This document shows positions 47,326-57,655 of a stretch of 64,000 nt of DNA, piece by piece (the stretch's first letter is position 1; each line of letters begins with the position of its first letter). Both the position numbers and the translations under genes were made by a program. The notes under the pieces were generated by a model. That model saw only the letters and a program-made list of their open reading frames with translations. It made no database searches and was not told the origin of the DNA. Source of the DNA: Yoonia sp. F2084L (GTDB lineage Bacteria; Pseudomonadota; Alphaproteobacteria; Rhodobacterales; Rhodobacteraceae); the NCBI RefSeq assembly GCF_023015625.1, contig NZ_JALKAH010000005.1:553913-617912 (forward strand), written 5' to 3'.

Positions 47326-48876
47326 ATGCACGGAATTAGTAGACGCGGTCTATTGAAAACAGGTGCTGCAGCAGGTGTGCTGGGCCTGACAGGTATGCCA
47401 CTGCGCGCGCAGACGCGGGGCGGAAAACTGACAGCAGGCCTGTCGGGTGCGAACACCTCTGATAGCTGGGATGGCCGGACGCACTCTGACCTTTTCATGA
47501 TCGCTTCGGCGCACGGTACGGTCTTTGACTGTTTGACAGAAGTTGCGGCAGACGGATCGCTTAAGGGCGAATTGGCTGAAAGCTGGGAAGCCTCAGCCGA
47601 CGCAAAAACCTGGACCTTCAACCTGCGTCAGGGTGTGACGTTCCACAACGGCAAAGCCTTTGGTGCTGACGATGTGATCGAGTCGCTGCAAATGCACGTG
47701 GCCGAAGGCGCGAAATCCGCAGCCCAGCCAATCGTTGCCGCGATTTCCGAGATGAAGAAGGTCACCGATTTCCAAGTTCAGTTCACACTGGAAAATGGCA
47801 ACGCTGATTTCCCGTATCTGATGTCAGACTATCACCTGCTGATGTTCCCAGCGGGCCAGATCGAAGAAGGTATCGCCCAAGGGATTGGCACGGGCCTTTA
47901 TCAGGTGCAGTCCTTCGACCCCGGTGTTCGCATGGTCGCGACACGTTTCCCCGATCACTACAAAGGCGATTCCGTCGGCCTGTTTGATGAGGTTGAGTAC
48001 ATTGCGATCAACGATAACACGGCCCGGATGAACGCACTGATGACCGGTCAGGTTGATGCGATTAACCGGATCGACTTTAAGACGGAAGCCTTGCTGCGCG
48101 CTAACCCTGCGCTGCGCATTCAGGAAGTGACGGGCAACCAGCACTACACTTTCGCGATGCTGACAGACAACGCGCCATTCGATGATGTGAATGTGCGTCG
48201 CGCACTCAAGTACGGTATCAACCGTCAAGAAATGGTCGACAAGATCCTGCTGGGTCACGGTCAGGTTGGTAACGATACGCCAATCGGTCCCGCAAGCCAG
48301 TACTATCATGCTGAAATGGAACAGCTGGAGTATGATCCAGACAAATCCAAGTTTTATCTGCAGGAAGCTGGCCTTGATAGCTTGAACATCGACATCAGCG
48401 CATCAAACGCTGCTTTTGAAGGTGCCGTTGATGCAGCCCAATTGTTCCAAGCATCTGCTGCCGCTGGTGGCATTAACCTGAACGTCGTGCAGGAACCTGC
48501 CGATGGTTACTGGTCGAACGTCTGGCTGAAAAAGCCGTTCTCGGCTGTGTACTGGTCGGGTCGCGCGACCGAGGACTGGATGTTCTCAACCGCTTACGAG
48601 GCGGGTGTTCCTTGGAACGACAGCCAGTGGGACGAAAATGACAGCGCCCGCTTCCAAGAGCTGCTGATCACAGCGCGTGCCGAGCTGGATAGCGCGAAAC
48701 GTCAGGAACAGTACTTCGAAATGCAGCAAATCCTGCGTGACGATGGCGGCGTTTTGGTGCCGATGTTTGCAAACTACGTGCAGGCCGTGAACAACCGGAT
48801 TTCGTCGCCCGACACGGTGGGTAACCTCTGGCAGATGGACAACGCACGCATGGCCGAGCGTTGGTCTGTGGCGTAA
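47326..48876 (+). CDS. Periplasmic substrate-binding protein of the peptide-type ABC importer
   Basis: From the ATG at 47326, with AGGGAG upstream, the protein is 516 residues. It has a Tat-type signal (ISRRGLLKTGAAAGVLGLTG) and an SBP_bac_5 fold (GELAESWEASADAKTWTFNL, VTFHNGKAFGADDV). It binds the substrate and delivers it to the permeases encoded upstream. In this operon it comes last. A clear terminator follows. Confidence 0.9.
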   Translation: MHGISRRGLLKTGAAAGVLGLTGMPLRAQTRGGKLTAGLSGANTSDSWDGRTHSDLFMIASAHGTVFDCLTEVAADGSLKGELAESWEASADAKTWTFNLRQGVTFHNGKAFGADDVIESLQMHVAEGAKSAAQPIVAAISEMKKVTDFQVQFTLENGNADFPYLMSDYHLLMFPAGQIEEGIAQGIGTGLYQVQSFDPGVRMVATRFPDHYKGDSVGLFDEVEYIAINDNTARMNALMTGQVDAINRIDFKTEALLRANPALRIQEVTGNQHYTFAMLTDNAPFDDVNVRRALKYGINRQEMVDKILLGHGQVGNDTPIGPASQYYHAEMEQLEYDPDKSKFYLQEAGLDSLNIDISASNAAFEGAVDAAQLFQASAAAGGINLNVVQEPADGYWSNVWLKKPFSAVYWSGRATEDWMFSTAYEAGVPWNDSQWDENDSARFQELLITARAELDSAKRQEQYFEMQQILRDDGGVLVPMFANYVQAVNNRISSPDTVGNLWQMDNARMAERWSVA

Positions 48877-48897
48877 GCTAAGCCGCTTTAGAATGAG

Positions 48898-48927
48898 AAC
48901 GCCCTGCCGAAAGGCGGGGCGTTTTTT
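48898..48927 (+). terminator. Intrinsic terminator of the ABC importer operon
   Basis: Stem AACGCCCTGCC / GGCGGGGCGTT (48898-48908 and 48913-48923) has a GAAA tetraloop, one G-T pair and a six-T tract. It ends transcription after the binding-protein gene. Confidence 0.85.
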
Positions 48928-48991
48928 GTTTGGCAGTAGGACGTGCCGCATATAGGTGGCATTGCAAGAACCCGCTGAAGGAACTGAGTGA

Positions 48992-49963
48992 ATGACGGAC
49001 TATCAGGCAGCAAGACCCGCACAGTATCGCAAGGCGATCGTGCTGTGTTGTGATCAGGGTTTTCTAAAGTTCGCTGCGTTTGTTGCGACACAAATCTTTG
49101 AGTTGCACCCCGATCCAGACTTCGATGTCTGCATCTGTAGTCATGAAACGCTCGCCTTGCCTGAAACGCTGGGACAATTGCCTGTTCGTCTCTGTCATCT
49201 TCCGTTGCCTACTGTGTTGGAAGATGCGCCGCAGAGTTATCGGATCAACCTGTCCAGCTATTTGCGTCTTTTTGTGCCGCAAGCCTTTGCCACTGACTAT
49301 GACCGTATCCTTTACCTCGACAGTGATATCTTCCTGCGAGGTGGCGATTTTTCCAAACTGCTCGACACAGAATTGCGAGACGATCATCCGGTTGCCGCAG
49401 TGCGCACCAGCCACCAGCGCGATAACCAACTCAAGCAGATGCCGGAGTTTAAAGCGCTGGGCCAGCCGCCCGCGCCTTACTTCAATGCAGGCATTTTGCT
49501 GATTGACGTGCCGCGTTGGGATGCTTCTGATATCCTGCCAAAGGCGCTCGACTTGATGAAGACACAGCCTGATGTTCTGAACATGCATGACCAGTCAGTC
49601 CTCAATATCGTGCTGCGTGATAACTGGTCCGAATTGTCGGTCGCGTGGAACTGGATGTATTCCGGCCGCTTCAGCTATCTGCTTGAATCCTGTGATCCAT
49701 TCATCCTGCATTTCGCGGGCCGCATCAAACCGTGGAACCGTTTGAACGGAGAGTTCCCGCCGAAGTACCCCGAGGTCTATCGCGCGTTTTTCGCCAAGCA
49801 CTATCCAGAGGAGGCAGAAAAGATGCCGCCTGCCGCGTCGATCTTTGAAGCGCAGAAGTTTCACAAGAAATCCTTGCTGAAACAATGGTGGGATTTTAAC
49901 GGGTTGGCCCGCTACATCAGCCGATTTGATGATCCTTATGTGGCCATTGACCCGCGAAGTTGA
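48992..49963 (+). CDS. Glycosyltransferase family 8 protein
   Basis: The 323-residue protein has [13 protein letters not shown], the DXD-type motif [20 protein letters not shown] and [15 protein letters not shown], which match family GT8 (LgtC-like, galactosyl- or glucosyltransferases). It probably adds a sugar to a surface glycan or lipopolysaccharide. No other sugar genes are near. The rimP promoter begins just inside the bases after its stop. Confidence 0.82.
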   Translation: MTDYQAARPAQYRKAIVLCCDQGFLKFAAFVATQIFELHPDPDFDVCICSHETLALPETLGQLPVRLCHLPLPTVLEDAPQSYRINLSSYLRLFVPQAFATDYDRILYLDSDIFLRGGDFSKLLDTELRDDHPVAAVRTSHQRDNQLKQMPEFKALGQPPAPYFNAGILLIDVPRWDASDILPKALDLMKTQPDVLNMHDQSVLNIVLRDNWSELSVAWNWMYSGRFSYLLESCDPFILHFAGRIKPWNRLNGEFPPKYPEVYRAFFAKHYPEEAEKMPPAASIFEAQKFHKKSLLKQWWDFNGLARYISRFDDPYVAIDPRS

Positions 49964-49972
49964 GGGTGCCCC

Positions 49973-50001
49973 TTGCAGTTGCGGTAAACCTTCCGTATAT
50001 C
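49973..50001 (+). promoter_or_regulatory. Promoter of the rimP-nusA-ylxR-infB operon
   Basis: TTGCAG (49973-49978) and TATATC (49996-50001) are 17 bases apart, close to the sigma-70 consensus. Transcription would start near 50008 and give a leader of about 110 bases before rimP. Confidence 0.5.
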
Positions 50002-50055
50002 GTGTTCAACAGCGGCGACTTGGCTTCCACCCCCAAGGCTCCACCGGAAATCTTC

Positions 50056-50078
50056 ACGGGCCGCGCGCCCGTTTTTTT
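50056..50078 (+). terminator. Intrinsic terminator in the rimP leader (possible attenuator)
   Basis: ACGGGC (50056-50061), a CGCGC loop and GCCCGT (50067-50072) are followed by seven T. It lies between the promoter at 49973 and the rimP ATG at 50119, so transcripts from that promoter must read through it. It may also end transcripts of the GT8 gene. Confidence 0.7.
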
Positions 50079-50118
50079 GTGCCCAATAGCTATCCGAATG
50101 ATAAGTCGGAAGAATATG

Positions 50119-50694
50119 ATGAACGATCTGATTGCCAAAGCGGCCATTGACCGCCGTATCGCTGAAATCATCACTCCTGTCGTTGAGGACATGGGGTTCG
50201 AAGTTGTGCGCGTCCGTCTGATGACCGGCAAGGAAAGCATCCTGCAGATTATGGTGCAGCGCCCGGATGGCCAGATTGAAGTTGATGAATGTGGGCAGAT
50301 TTCAACGGCGCTAAGTGCGACGCTGGATGTCGAAGACCCGATTCTTGATGTTTATAACCTTGAAGTCTCAAGCCCCGGCATCGACCGTCCTTTGACGCGG
50401 ATGAAGGATTTTGCCCAGTGGGAAGGCTTTGAAGCCAAGATCGAGACAGACGAACTGATTGATGGCCGCCGCCGCTTTAAAGGCGTGTTGGCCGGTACTG
50501 AGGGTGACGAGGTGCTGATTACCATCACCGAAGGCACCATCGGTTTGAAATTTGAATGGCTGTCAGACGCCAAACTGGTTCTGACAGATGAGTTGATCCG
50601 CGATGTTTTGCGCGGACGTAAAGATGCGGGTCAAATCGACGAGACCCAATTTGATGAAATCGAAACCATCATAGATGGCGAGGAGAACACTTAA
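50119..50694 (+). CDS. rimP: Ribosome maturation factor RimP
   Basis: From the ATG at 50119 (GGAAG 6 bases upstream) the protein is 191 residues and starts [20 protein letters not shown]. It has [18 protein letters not shown], the RimP signature. RimP helps 30S subunit assembly. An open frame runs far upstream through the leader but has no family match. nusA follows at once. Confidence 0.93.
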   Translation: MNDLIAKAAIDRRIAEIITPVVEDMGFEVVRVRLMTGKESILQIMVQRPDGQIEVDECGQISTALSATLDVEDPILDVYNLEVSSPGIDRPLTRMKDFAQWEGFEAKIETDELIDGRRRFKGVLAGTEGDEVLITITEGTIGLKFEWLSDAKLVLTDELIRDVLRGRKDAGQIDETQFDEIETIIDGEENT

Positions 50695-50695
50695 G

Positions 50696-52312
50696 ATGGC
50701 ATATACTTCCGCGAACCAGTTGGAATTGCTGCAAACGGCCGAGGCCGTGGCCCGCGAAAAGAACATCGAGCCGGGGCTTGTTGTGGAAGCGATGGAAGAA
50801 TCGCTCGCCCGTGCGGCAAAGTCCCGCTACGGCGCGGAAATGGACATTCGTGTCGCCATCGACCGCAAGACTGGTAAAGCGACGTTCACCCGCGTGCGGA
50901 CTGTGGTTGAGGAAGAAGAGCTTGAGAATTATCAGGCTGAGTTCACCGTCGAGCAGGCCAAAGAATACATGGACGCGCCCGAAGTGGGCCAGCAGTTCAT
51001 CGAAGAAGTGCCACCGGTTGAACTGGGCCGGATTGCTGCGCAATCTGCCAAGCAGGTGATCTTGCAAAAGGTCCGCGAAGCCGAGCGTGACAAGCAGTAC
51101 GAAGAATTCAAGGATCGCGCTGGTACGATCATCAACGCACTGGTCAAGCGCGAAGAGTACGGCAATGTCATCGTCGATGTGGGCGCTGGCGAAGCTGTTC
51201 TGCGCCGCAACGAAAAGATCGGTCGTGAGGCATATCGCCCCAATGACCGCATCCGTTGTTTCATCAAAGAAGTGCGCCGCGAACAGCGTGGCCCTCAGAT
51301 TTTCCTAAGCCGCACCGCGCCTGAGTTCATGGCTGAGCTGTTCAAGATGGAAGTGCCTGAGATTTATGAAGGCATCATCGAGATCAAAGCGGTCGCCCGT
51401 GACCCCGGTTCGCGTGCGAAGATTGCCGTGATTTCGTATGACAACTCTATCGACCCGGTTGGTGCCTGTGTCGGTATGCGCGGTTCGCGTGTGCAGGCGG
51501 TTGTGAACGAATTGCAGGGTGAAAAGATCGACATCATTCCTTGGAATGAAGATATGCCGACCTTCCTTGTGAACGCGTTGCAGCCAGCCGAGGTTTCCAA
51601 AGTTGTTCTGGACGAAGAAGCTGGCAAAATCGAAGTTGTCGTTCCCGAGGAACAGTTGTCGCTGGCCATTGGCCGTCGCGGCCAGAACGTGCGCCTTGCG
51701 TCGCAACTGACTGGTCTGGACATCGACATCATGACCGAGGAAGAAGAGAGCAAGCGCCGTCAGGCCGAGTTCGAACTGCGCACGAAATTGTTCATGGATA
51801 CCCTTGATCTGGACGAGTTCTTTGCCCAACTACTTGTATCAGAAGGGTTCACGAACCTAGAAGAGGTCGCCTACGTCGAAATTGACGAACTGCTGGTGAT
51901 CGAAGGCGTTGACGAAGACACTGCCGGCGAATTGCAGGCGCGCGCGCGTGATTATCTTGAAGCGAAAGCCAAAGAAGCCATGGATGCAGCCCGCGCATTG
52001 GGTGTCGAAGACAGTCTTGTCAATTTCGAAGGTTTGACACCTGCTATGCTAGAGGCGCTGGGCAAAGATGGCGTCAAAACGCTCGAAGACTTTGCGACCT
52101 GCGCGGACTGGGAATTGGCTGGTGGCTGGACAACAGTCGATGGCGAGCGTGTGAAAGACGATGGTGTATTGGAGCCATTTGAGATTTCGCTGGAAGAAGC
52201 GCAAGATATGGTTATGACCGCCCGCGTGATGCTGGGCTGGGTTGACCCGGATGAACTTGCTGCCGAAGCAGCCGCCGCTGAAGAAGCGGAAGCCGCGGAG
52301 GAGGAGGCCTGA
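50696..52312 (+). CDS. nusA: Transcription termination/antitermination factor NusA
   Basis: From the ATG at 50696 the protein is 538 residues. The N-terminal RNA polymerase-binding domain is followed by S1 (GNVIVDVGAGEAVLRRNEKI), KH1/KH2 (GACVGMRGSRVQAVVNELQG and LAIGRRGQNVRLASQLTG) and two acidic helix-hairpin repeats. The C-terminus is rich in Glu and Ala. NusA acts on RNA polymerase pausing and rRNA antitermination. It is in the conserved rimP-nusA-ylxR-infB operon. Confidence 0.96.
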   Translation: MAYTSANQLELLQTAEAVAREKNIEPGLVVEAMEESLARAAKSRYGAEMDIRVAIDRKTGKATFTRVRTVVEEEELENYQAEFTVEQAKEYMDAPEVGQQFIEEVPPVELGRIAAQSAKQVILQKVREAERDKQYEEFKDRAGTIINALVKREEYGNVIVDVGAGEAVLRRNEKIGREAYRPNDRIRCFIKEVRREQRGPQIFLSRTAPEFMAELFKMEVPEIYEGIIEIKAVARDPGSRAKIAVISYDNSIDPVGACVGMRGSRVQAVVNELQGEKIDIIPWNEDMPTFLVNALQPAEVSKVVLDEEAGKIEVVVPEEQLSLAIGRRGQNVRLASQLTGLDIDIMTEEEESKRRQAEFELRTKLFMDTLDLDEFFAQLLVSEGFTNLEEVAYVEIDELLVIEGVDEDTAGELQARARDYLEAKAKEAMDAARALGVEDSLVNFEGLTPAMLEALGKDGVKTLEDFATCADWELAGGWTTVDGERVKDDGVLEPFEISLEEAQDMVMTARVMLGWVDPDELAAEAAAAEEAEAAEEEA

Positions 52313-52337
52313 TTTCAGGCCTCTGATAGGATCGCAA

Positions 52338-52970
52338 ATGGCGCGTGGTGGCCATAACAAAGACCGGGACGATGCCGAACGAAAGTGCATCGTCACTGGT
52401 GAGGTGCAGCCAAAGGCTGGGCTGATACGCTTTGTTGTGGGGCCGGATAATCAGGTTGTGCCTGATGTTCTGGGCAAACTGCCGGGCCGGGGCATGTATG
52501 TGACGGCCGACCGCAAAGCGCTTGAAGAAGCGAAGAAGGGTCAGTTTTCACGCTCTGCCAAGCAGGCGGTGACTGTGCCGGATGGTTTGGTCGATGAGGT
52601 GGAGCGTCAATTGGCCCGCCGCACCGTTGACCTGATCGCGTTGACCCGGAAATCGGGACGCGCGGTCTGCGGATTTGAGAAAGTGAAGGGTTGGCTTGCC
52701 GGTGGCGAGCGGGTCCGTGTTCTGATGCAGGCCAGCGATGGGTCTGAGCGGGGCAAAACGAAATTATGGACGCCAGAAGGTGCCCGATATTTTGGCTGTT
52801 TGACGTCAACCGAATTGGGTTTGGCATTTGGGCGGCAAAGTGTGATACATGGCGCGCTTGCGACTGGCAGACTCAGCAATCGTGTTGTAGAGGAAGCCAC
52901 AAAGCTACGCGGACTGCGGATTGGGAACGGTGGCGATACGGCCTCCGAGAAGGATACAGAAGCTAAATGA
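52338..52970 (+). CDS. YlxR-type RNA-binding protein with L7Ae-like domain
   Basis: From the ATG at 52338 the protein is 210 residues. The YlxR part has [20 protein letters not shown] and [15 protein letters not shown]. The second half (about 100-190) resembles the L7Ae/ribosomal protein fold ([20 protein letters not shown]). YlxR proteins bind nucleic acid, and some act on RNase P or nucleoid matters. It overlaps infB by 4 bases. Confidence 0.85.
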   Translation: MARGGHNKDRDDAERKCIVTGEVQPKAGLIRFVVGPDNQVVPDVLGKLPGRGMYVTADRKALEEAKKGQFSRSAKQAVTVPDGLVDEVERQLARRTVDLIALTRKSGRAVCGFEKVKGWLAGGERVRVLMQASDGSERGKTKLWTPEGARYFGCLTSTELGLAFGRQSVIHGALATGRLSNRVVEEATKLRGLRIGNGGDTASEKDTEAK

Positions 52971-55447
52971 GCGATAACGACGGTAAAAAGACACTCGGCC
53001 TTGGTGGTTCACGTCCTTCAAACGTGAAGCAAAGCTTTAGCCATGGGCGGACCAAAAACGTCGTGGTGGAAACCAAACGCAAACGCGTTGTGGTGCCCAA
53101 GCCCGGTGCGGCCAAACCTGCGGCCTCTGGCGGCCCGGTTGGTGGTGATCCTTCCAAGCGTCCCGCAGGTATTTCTGATGTGGAACTTGAGCGTCGCATG
53201 AAAGCGCTGAAGCTGGCGAAAGCCCGCGAAGCAGAAGAAGCTGAAGCGCGTGCTGCCGACGAAAAGGCCCGCGCCGCTGAACGCGATGCGCGCCGCGCTG
53301 AGATCGAGGCAAAGGAAGCAGAAGACAAAGCCCGCGAAGAACGTGCCAAAGCAAAGGCCGATGAAGAAGAGCGCAAGAAAGCTGACGCTGCAAAAGCGGC
53401 CGCTGTCGCTGCTGCTCCTCCTGCTGCGGCTGCTGTTCCCGGCGAAACCGAGATTTCGCGCCCATCTGCGGCCCCCCGCAAAACGGATCGTCCCGCAGAG
53501 AACCGGGATAACAAGACCAAGGCAAAGCCGGGCCGTAGTGATGATGGCCGCCGTTCAGGTAAGCTGACGGTCAACGATGCAATGGCCGGCCGTCATGGTG
53601 GCCGCCAGCGGTCCATGGCTGCAATGAAACGCAAGCAAGACCGCGCCCGCGCGAAAGCAATGGGTGTGTCGGCTGAGCGTGAAAAGATTTTCCGTGAAGT
53701 GGCTTTGCCAGAGGCGATCACTGTTTCTGAATTGGCCAACCGTATGACTGAACGGGTTGCTGACGTCGTGAAGGCGTTGATGACCAACGGGATCATGGCG
53801 ACACAAAACCAGACGATTGATGCGGATACCGCAGAACTGATCATCGAAGAGTTCGGCCACACTGTTGTCCGCGTGTCCGATGCCGATGTCGAAGACGTGC
53901 TGACAGCGATCGAAGATAAAGCCGAAGACCTCCAAGGTCGTCCGCCGATCATTACGATCATGGGCCACGTTGACCACGGTAAAACATCGCTGCTCGACGC
54001 GATCCGCAACGCGAAAGTTGTGGCTGGCGAAGCGGGTGGTATCACACAGCACATTGGTGCCTATCAGGTGACAACCGACAGCGGCGCTGTGCTGTCGTTC
54101 CTTGATACACCGGGTCACGCTGCATTTACTTCTATGCGATCACGCGGTGCGCAAGTGACTGATATCGTAGTACTTGTTGTGGCTGCTGATGACGCAGTCA
54201 TGCCGCAGACGATTGAAGCGATCAACCATGCGAAAGCGGCGCAAGTGCCGATGATCGTGGCGATCAACAAGATCGACAAGCCGGAAGCGAACCCTGATAA
54301 GGTCCGTACCGATCTGCTGCAACACGAAGTGATCGTTGAAAAGATGTCTGGCGATGTGCAGGACGTTGAGGTTTCGGCGATCTCTGGTCAGGGCCTTGAT
54401 GCACTGCTGGAAGCCATCGCGTTGCAGGCCGAAATCCTTGAACTGAAAGCCAACCCTGATCGCGCCGCCGAAGGTGCCGTGATCGAGGCGCAACTTGATG
54501 TGGGCCGTGGTCCTGTTGCGACTGTTCTGATCCAGAACGGTACGCTGCGCCAAGGCGACATCTTTGTTGTAGGCGAGCAGTACGGTAAGGTTCGTGCGCT
54601 GATCAACGACAAAGGCGAGCGCGTTCAAGAAGCGGGTCCTGCGGTGCCGGTTGAGGTGCTTGGCCTGAACGGCACACCCGAGGCAGGCGATGTGTTGAAC
54701 GTTGTTGAAACGGATGCGCAGGCCCGTGAAATTGCTGCGTACCGCGAGAGCGCGGCCAAAGAAAAGCGCGCCGCTGCTGGTGCTGCGACAACACTCGAAC
54801 AGCTGATGGCGAATGCCAAGGCAGACGAAAATGTCAGCGAATTGCCAATCTTGGTAAAAGCTGACGTGCAGGGTTCTGCCGAAGCGATTGTTCAGGCGAT
54901 GGAGAAAATCGGCAACGATGAGGTGCGCGTGCGCGTACTGCATTCCGGTGTGGGTGCGATCACTGAAACGGATATCGGTCTTGCCGAAGCATCCGGCGCG
55001 CCTGTGTTTGGCTTTAACGTGCGTGCGAATGCATCCGCGCGGAACACGGCCAACCAAAAGGGCGTTGAGATCCGCTATTATTCGGTCATCTACGACCTTG
55101 TGGATGATGTGAAGGCGGCGGCATCTGGTCTTCTGTCTGCTGAAATTCGCGAGAAATTCATCGGTTATGCCAACATTAAAGAGGTCTTTAAGGTCTCGAA
55201 CGTGGGTAAAGTTGCCGGTTGTCTGGTCACCGAAGGTGTGGCGCGCCGTTCCGCGGGCGTCCGTCTGCTGCGCGACAACGTGGTGATCCACGAAGGCACG
55301 CTGAAGACGCTGAAACGCTTCAAGGACGAGGTGCCAGAGGTACAATCCGGCCAGGAGTGCGGCATGGCGTTTGAAAACTACGAAGACATCCGCCCCGACG
55401 ACGTGATCGAGATTTTCGAGCGCGAAGAGGTCGAACGGAACCTTTGA
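52967..55447 (+). CDS. infB: Translation initiation factor IF-2
   Basis: The 826-residue protein has a long Ala/Glu/Lys-rich N-terminal part (about residues 60-190) and an IF2_N domain. The G domain follows with [35 protein letters not shown] and [14 protein letters not shown], and domains II-IV end in [12 protein letters not shown]-2 brings fMet-tRNA to the ribosome and aids subunit joining. It overlaps ylxR by 4 bases and is followed by a strong terminator. Confidence 0.97.
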   Translation: MSDNDGKKTLGLGGSRPSNVKQSFSHGRTKNVVVETKRKRVVVPKPGAAKPAASGGPVGGDPSKRPAGISDVELERRMKALKLAKAREAEEAEARAADEKARAAERDARRAEIEAKEAEDKAREERAKAKADEEERKKADAAKAAAVAAAPPAAAAVPGETEISRPSAAPRKTDRPAENRDNKTKAKPGRSDDGRRSGKLTVNDAMAGRHGGRQRSMAAMKRKQDRARAKAMGVSAEREKIFREVALPEAITVSELANRMTERVADVVKALMTNGIMATQNQTIDADTAELIIEEFGHTVVRVSDADVEDVLTAIEDKAEDLQGRPPIITIMGHVDHGKTSLLDAIRNAKVVAGEAGGITQHIGAYQVTTDSGAVLSFLDTPGHAAFTSMRSRGAQVTDIVVLVVAADDAVMPQTIEAINHAKAAQVPMIVAINKIDKPEANPDKVRTDLLQHEVIVEKMSGDVQDVEVSAISGQGLDALLEAIALQAEILELKANPDRAAEGAVIEAQLDVGRGPVATVLIQNGTLRQGDIFVVGEQYGKVRALINDKGERVQEAGPAVPVEVLGLNGTPEAGDVLNVVETDAQAREIAAYRESAAKEKRAAAGAATTLEQLMANAKADENVSELPILVKADVQGSAEAIVQAMEKIGNDEVRVRVLHSGVGAITETDIGLAEASGAPVFGFNVRANASARNTANQKGVEIRYYSVIYDLVDDVKAAASGLLSAEIREKFIGYANIKEVFKVSNVGKVAGCLVTEGVARRSAGVRLLRDNVVIHEGTLKTLKRFKDEVPEVQSGQECGMAFENYEDIRPDDVIEIFEREEVERNL

Positions 55448-55464
55448 TTGGGTTTTAGAAAGTC

Positions 55465-55498
55465 AAAAAAAGGCGGTCCTGTTGGACCGCCTTTTTTT
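55465..55498 (+). terminator. Strong intrinsic terminator after infB
   Basis: A 15-base stem (55465-55479 and 55484-55498) around a TGTT loop includes the GC core GGCGGTCC / GGACCGCC, with an A-run on the left and a T-run on the right. The symmetric ends mean it could stop transcription from either side. Confidence 0.9.
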
Positions 55499-55646
55499 AT
55501 CAATTGGGAATGCCTGCTTTGCGGACAAAGCGCCATTTCGCTGCGAATGCGCCAACGGCAGCTTTGCATTGAGCAAGCAAACGAATAACATTCTTCTATC
55601 CCCAGAACACCGCGTTTGGGCAAAACACACACAGGTTTGTCAAAAC

Positions 55647-56243
55647 ATGAATGCGAACGCCGACATTTACTTGTTTCGCCACGGCCAAACCGAGTGGAAC
55701 GCACAAAGCAGGCGACAGGGGCACCTGGACTCGCCCTTGACCGAACGAGGCCAGCTTCAGGCCGAAGAGAATGCAAGTAGACTGCGGCTTCATCTTTCTC
55801 TGGACGGAGAAGTTGCCGTTTTCGTTAGCCCACTTGGGCGCGCACGGCATACAGCTTTGATAATGGTCCAGGAGCTTGGGCTATCCGAGGAGGCGATAAT
55901 CTATGAGCCTCGATTGATGGAATGTAGCTTCGGTAAATGGGAGGGATTGACCACCTCCGAGATTAAAGCGCGTTACCCCGAAGAATGGCAGGCGCGCTCG
56001 GAAGACAAATGGAATGTCCCAGCCCCGTCGGGGGAGTCGTACGCCGATGTGAATGCGCGCGTATCTAAATGGTATGAAGAGGTATCACTGGCTGCAACAA
56101 ACCTGGTTGTTTGTCACGGCCTGACCTCCCGAGTTTTTCGCGGCATTTATGCTGACCTGTCCCAGCAACAGGTATTCCAACTGAACGAGCCTCAAGATGG
56201 TTTTTTCGAGCTGCGCAACCGGACCGAAGTGTTCGTCGAATAA
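55647..56243 (+). CDS. Histidine phosphatase superfamily protein
   Basis: From the ATG at 55647 the protein is 198 residues. It has the RHG motif IYLFRHGQTEWNAQSRRQGH with the phospho-histidine, VFVSPLGRARHTALIM, the acid donor region MECSFGKWEGL and LVVCHGLTSRVFRG. It resembles broad-specificity phosphatases of the phosphoglycerate mutase branch. The substrate is unknown. The 147 bases between the infB terminator and this gene show no feature apart from sequence of debris-like character. Confidence 0.85.
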   Translation: MNANADIYLFRHGQTEWNAQSRRQGHLDSPLTERGQLQAEENASRLRLHLSLDGEVAVFVSPLGRARHTALIMVQELGLSEEAIIYEPRLMECSFGKWEGLTTSEIKARYPEEWQARSEDKWNVPAPSGESYADVNARVSKWYEEVSLAATNLVVCHGLTSRVFRGIYADLSQQQVFQLNEPQDGFFELRNRTEVFVE

Positions 56244-56381
56244 CGACGCAGCAAAAGGTGGTCGTTTGCGCAAAATGCAGCAACCGGTATTTTGGGCGCA
56301 ATGCAGTCATCTGACTTTTTTGGTAGACGCCAACCTGTATGCCCGTGAAGGATGCAGCAACATAGGGAAGAACACGCCGCA

Positions 56382-57338
56382 TTAGGCACCGCGTTGACGC
56401 ACAAATTCCTGCTCGATCACTTCTGTTCCCCACTGCATTCCAGGTGTCTCATTGGCCAGCGTGAAGCTGTGCTTCTCATATAGATGCCGTGCGGCATCCA
56501 ACCCTTTGAACGTCCACAGGCGCGTGCTATCAAAAGCGTTGTCATCCGCAAAGGCGGTAGCTTTGTCGATCAGAAGGTTTCCAATGCCCATACCCTGCGC
56601 TCTTGGGTTGACAATGAACCACCGCAGATGGCTAACGCGGTCGCCCAAATCCTCGCCATCAAGAGAGACAGACCCCAGCAGCTCATCGCCGACGTAGGCA
56701 GAAAATGTCGTGTTCAAAGGATTGTCGATGCGACCCATAAATTCCGACATTTCAGAGGCAACTTTACGCTCGAAAATAGCGCCAAATTCGTAGTGTTTTG
56801 AGTAAAAGGTGGCGTGCAGCTGCGCGACTGAACCGATGACGCCCGAACGGTAACCTTCCTGTACCTCGACGCCCGGCACTGCGTCCGTCACTCGCTCGCC
56901 TCTTGTGCTCAGAGACTTTGCAAACAGGATGAGACCCGATTCAATTTGAGAGACGTCGGTTGCCGATAGTACATCCAAGGCGGAATGAAGTTGCCGCCGC
57001 GCGAACCCTTCGACTTCGTCGAGTAGGTTTTGCCCATTCTGCGTCAACGAAAGAACGCGGGAGCGCTTATCAATTGGGTCAGGCCTCACCTCAATCAGAC
57101 CGTCATTTTCCAGCTTTTGAACAAGGCGGCTGACACTAGACTTTTCCAGATGCAAAAGCGAGCCAAGGTCACTCGCATTGGCTACTGTGCCATATCCAAG
57201 CTCAATAATCGTATGCACGGCCGATGGAGACAGCTCTGTGCCAGCCAATCCCTTCTGCATAAAGCCAAGCTCGCGCACGATATGTCGTGAAGCTGCGCGC
57301 ATTTCGTCGATACGGGATGTTGTGAGTGTTTGATTCAT
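56382..57338 (-). CDS. MarR-GNAT fusion: regulator with acetyltransferase domain
   Basis: The 318-residue protein joins a MarR winged helix (residues about 1-150; LHLEKSSVSRLVQKLENDGL and the wing DPIDKRSRVLSLTQNG) to a GNAT acetyltransferase (about 165-318; LRWFIVNPRAQGMGIGNLLI is the acetyl-CoA loop). Such fusions occur in proteobacteria; the acetyl acceptor is usually unknown. A perfect 15-base palindrome next to the start codon suggests that it represses itself. Confidence 0.85.
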   Translation of the reverse strand: MNQTLTTSRIDEMRAASRHIVRELGFMQKGLAGTELSPSAVHTIIELGYGTVANASDLGSLLHLEKSSVSRLVQKLENDGLIEVRPDPIDKRSRVLSLTQNGQNLLDEVEGFARRQLHSALDVLSATDVSQIESGLILFAKSLSTRGERVTDAVPGVEVQEGYRSGVIGSVAQLHATFYSKHYEFGAIFERKVASEMSEFMGRIDNPLNTTFSAYVGDELLGSVSLDGEDLGDRVSHLRWFIVNPRAQGMGIGNLLIDKATAFADDNAFDSTRLWTFKGLDAARHLYEKHSFTLANETPGMQWGTEVIEQEFVRQRGA

Positions 57339-57339
57339 G

Positions 57340-57354
57340 GTTGTATATTACAAC
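57340..57354. promoter_or_regulatory. Palindromic MarR-type operator at the MarR-GNAT start
   Basis: GTTGTA-TAT-TACAAC is a perfect inverted repeat that begins 1 base before the start codon of the MarR-GNAT gene. The TTGTA/TACAA arms match common MarR operators. Read on the minus strand, TAGACA and TAATAT with 18 bases between could be the promoter, with the -10 overlapping the operator. Confidence 0.6.
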
Positions 57355-57655
57355 TAATATCTTAAACCTGTCTAGTACACACTGGACATTCGCCGCAACG
57401 CGACAAACTAGAACTTTGGGCTCGGACCCGACGCTCGTCGGAAAATTCCGAACGACGGCTGTCAGAGGGGGAATGACGCGCAATGCAGGAATCAACTTAG
57501 AAACCCCAATATTTTGAACGCCTTGGCGCAGGACGCGCCTGCATGGCTCAATGGTTGTTCTCGGGACGGCCAAAAATCAGGTATCGCTGCGACACTGCAT
57601 GACCGCAAAGAGCCCATTTTAACGTATGCTGCAAGGTGCACGAACGGCCGCTGGT
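57355..57655. other. Gap between the MarR-GNAT and LysR genes, no gene seen
   Basis: These 300 bases have no convincing coding frame. The left end holds the MarR-GNAT promoter. The right end (about 57575-57650, minus strand) reads like a decayed copy of a dispersed non-coding element, with the core AATGGGCTCTTTGCGGTCAT at 57618-57599. The middle shows nothing I recognise. Confidence 0.5.

Noticed and set aside
54140..55345. 401-codon open frame opposite infB
   Set aside because: It is antisense to infB with shadow composition and no motif.
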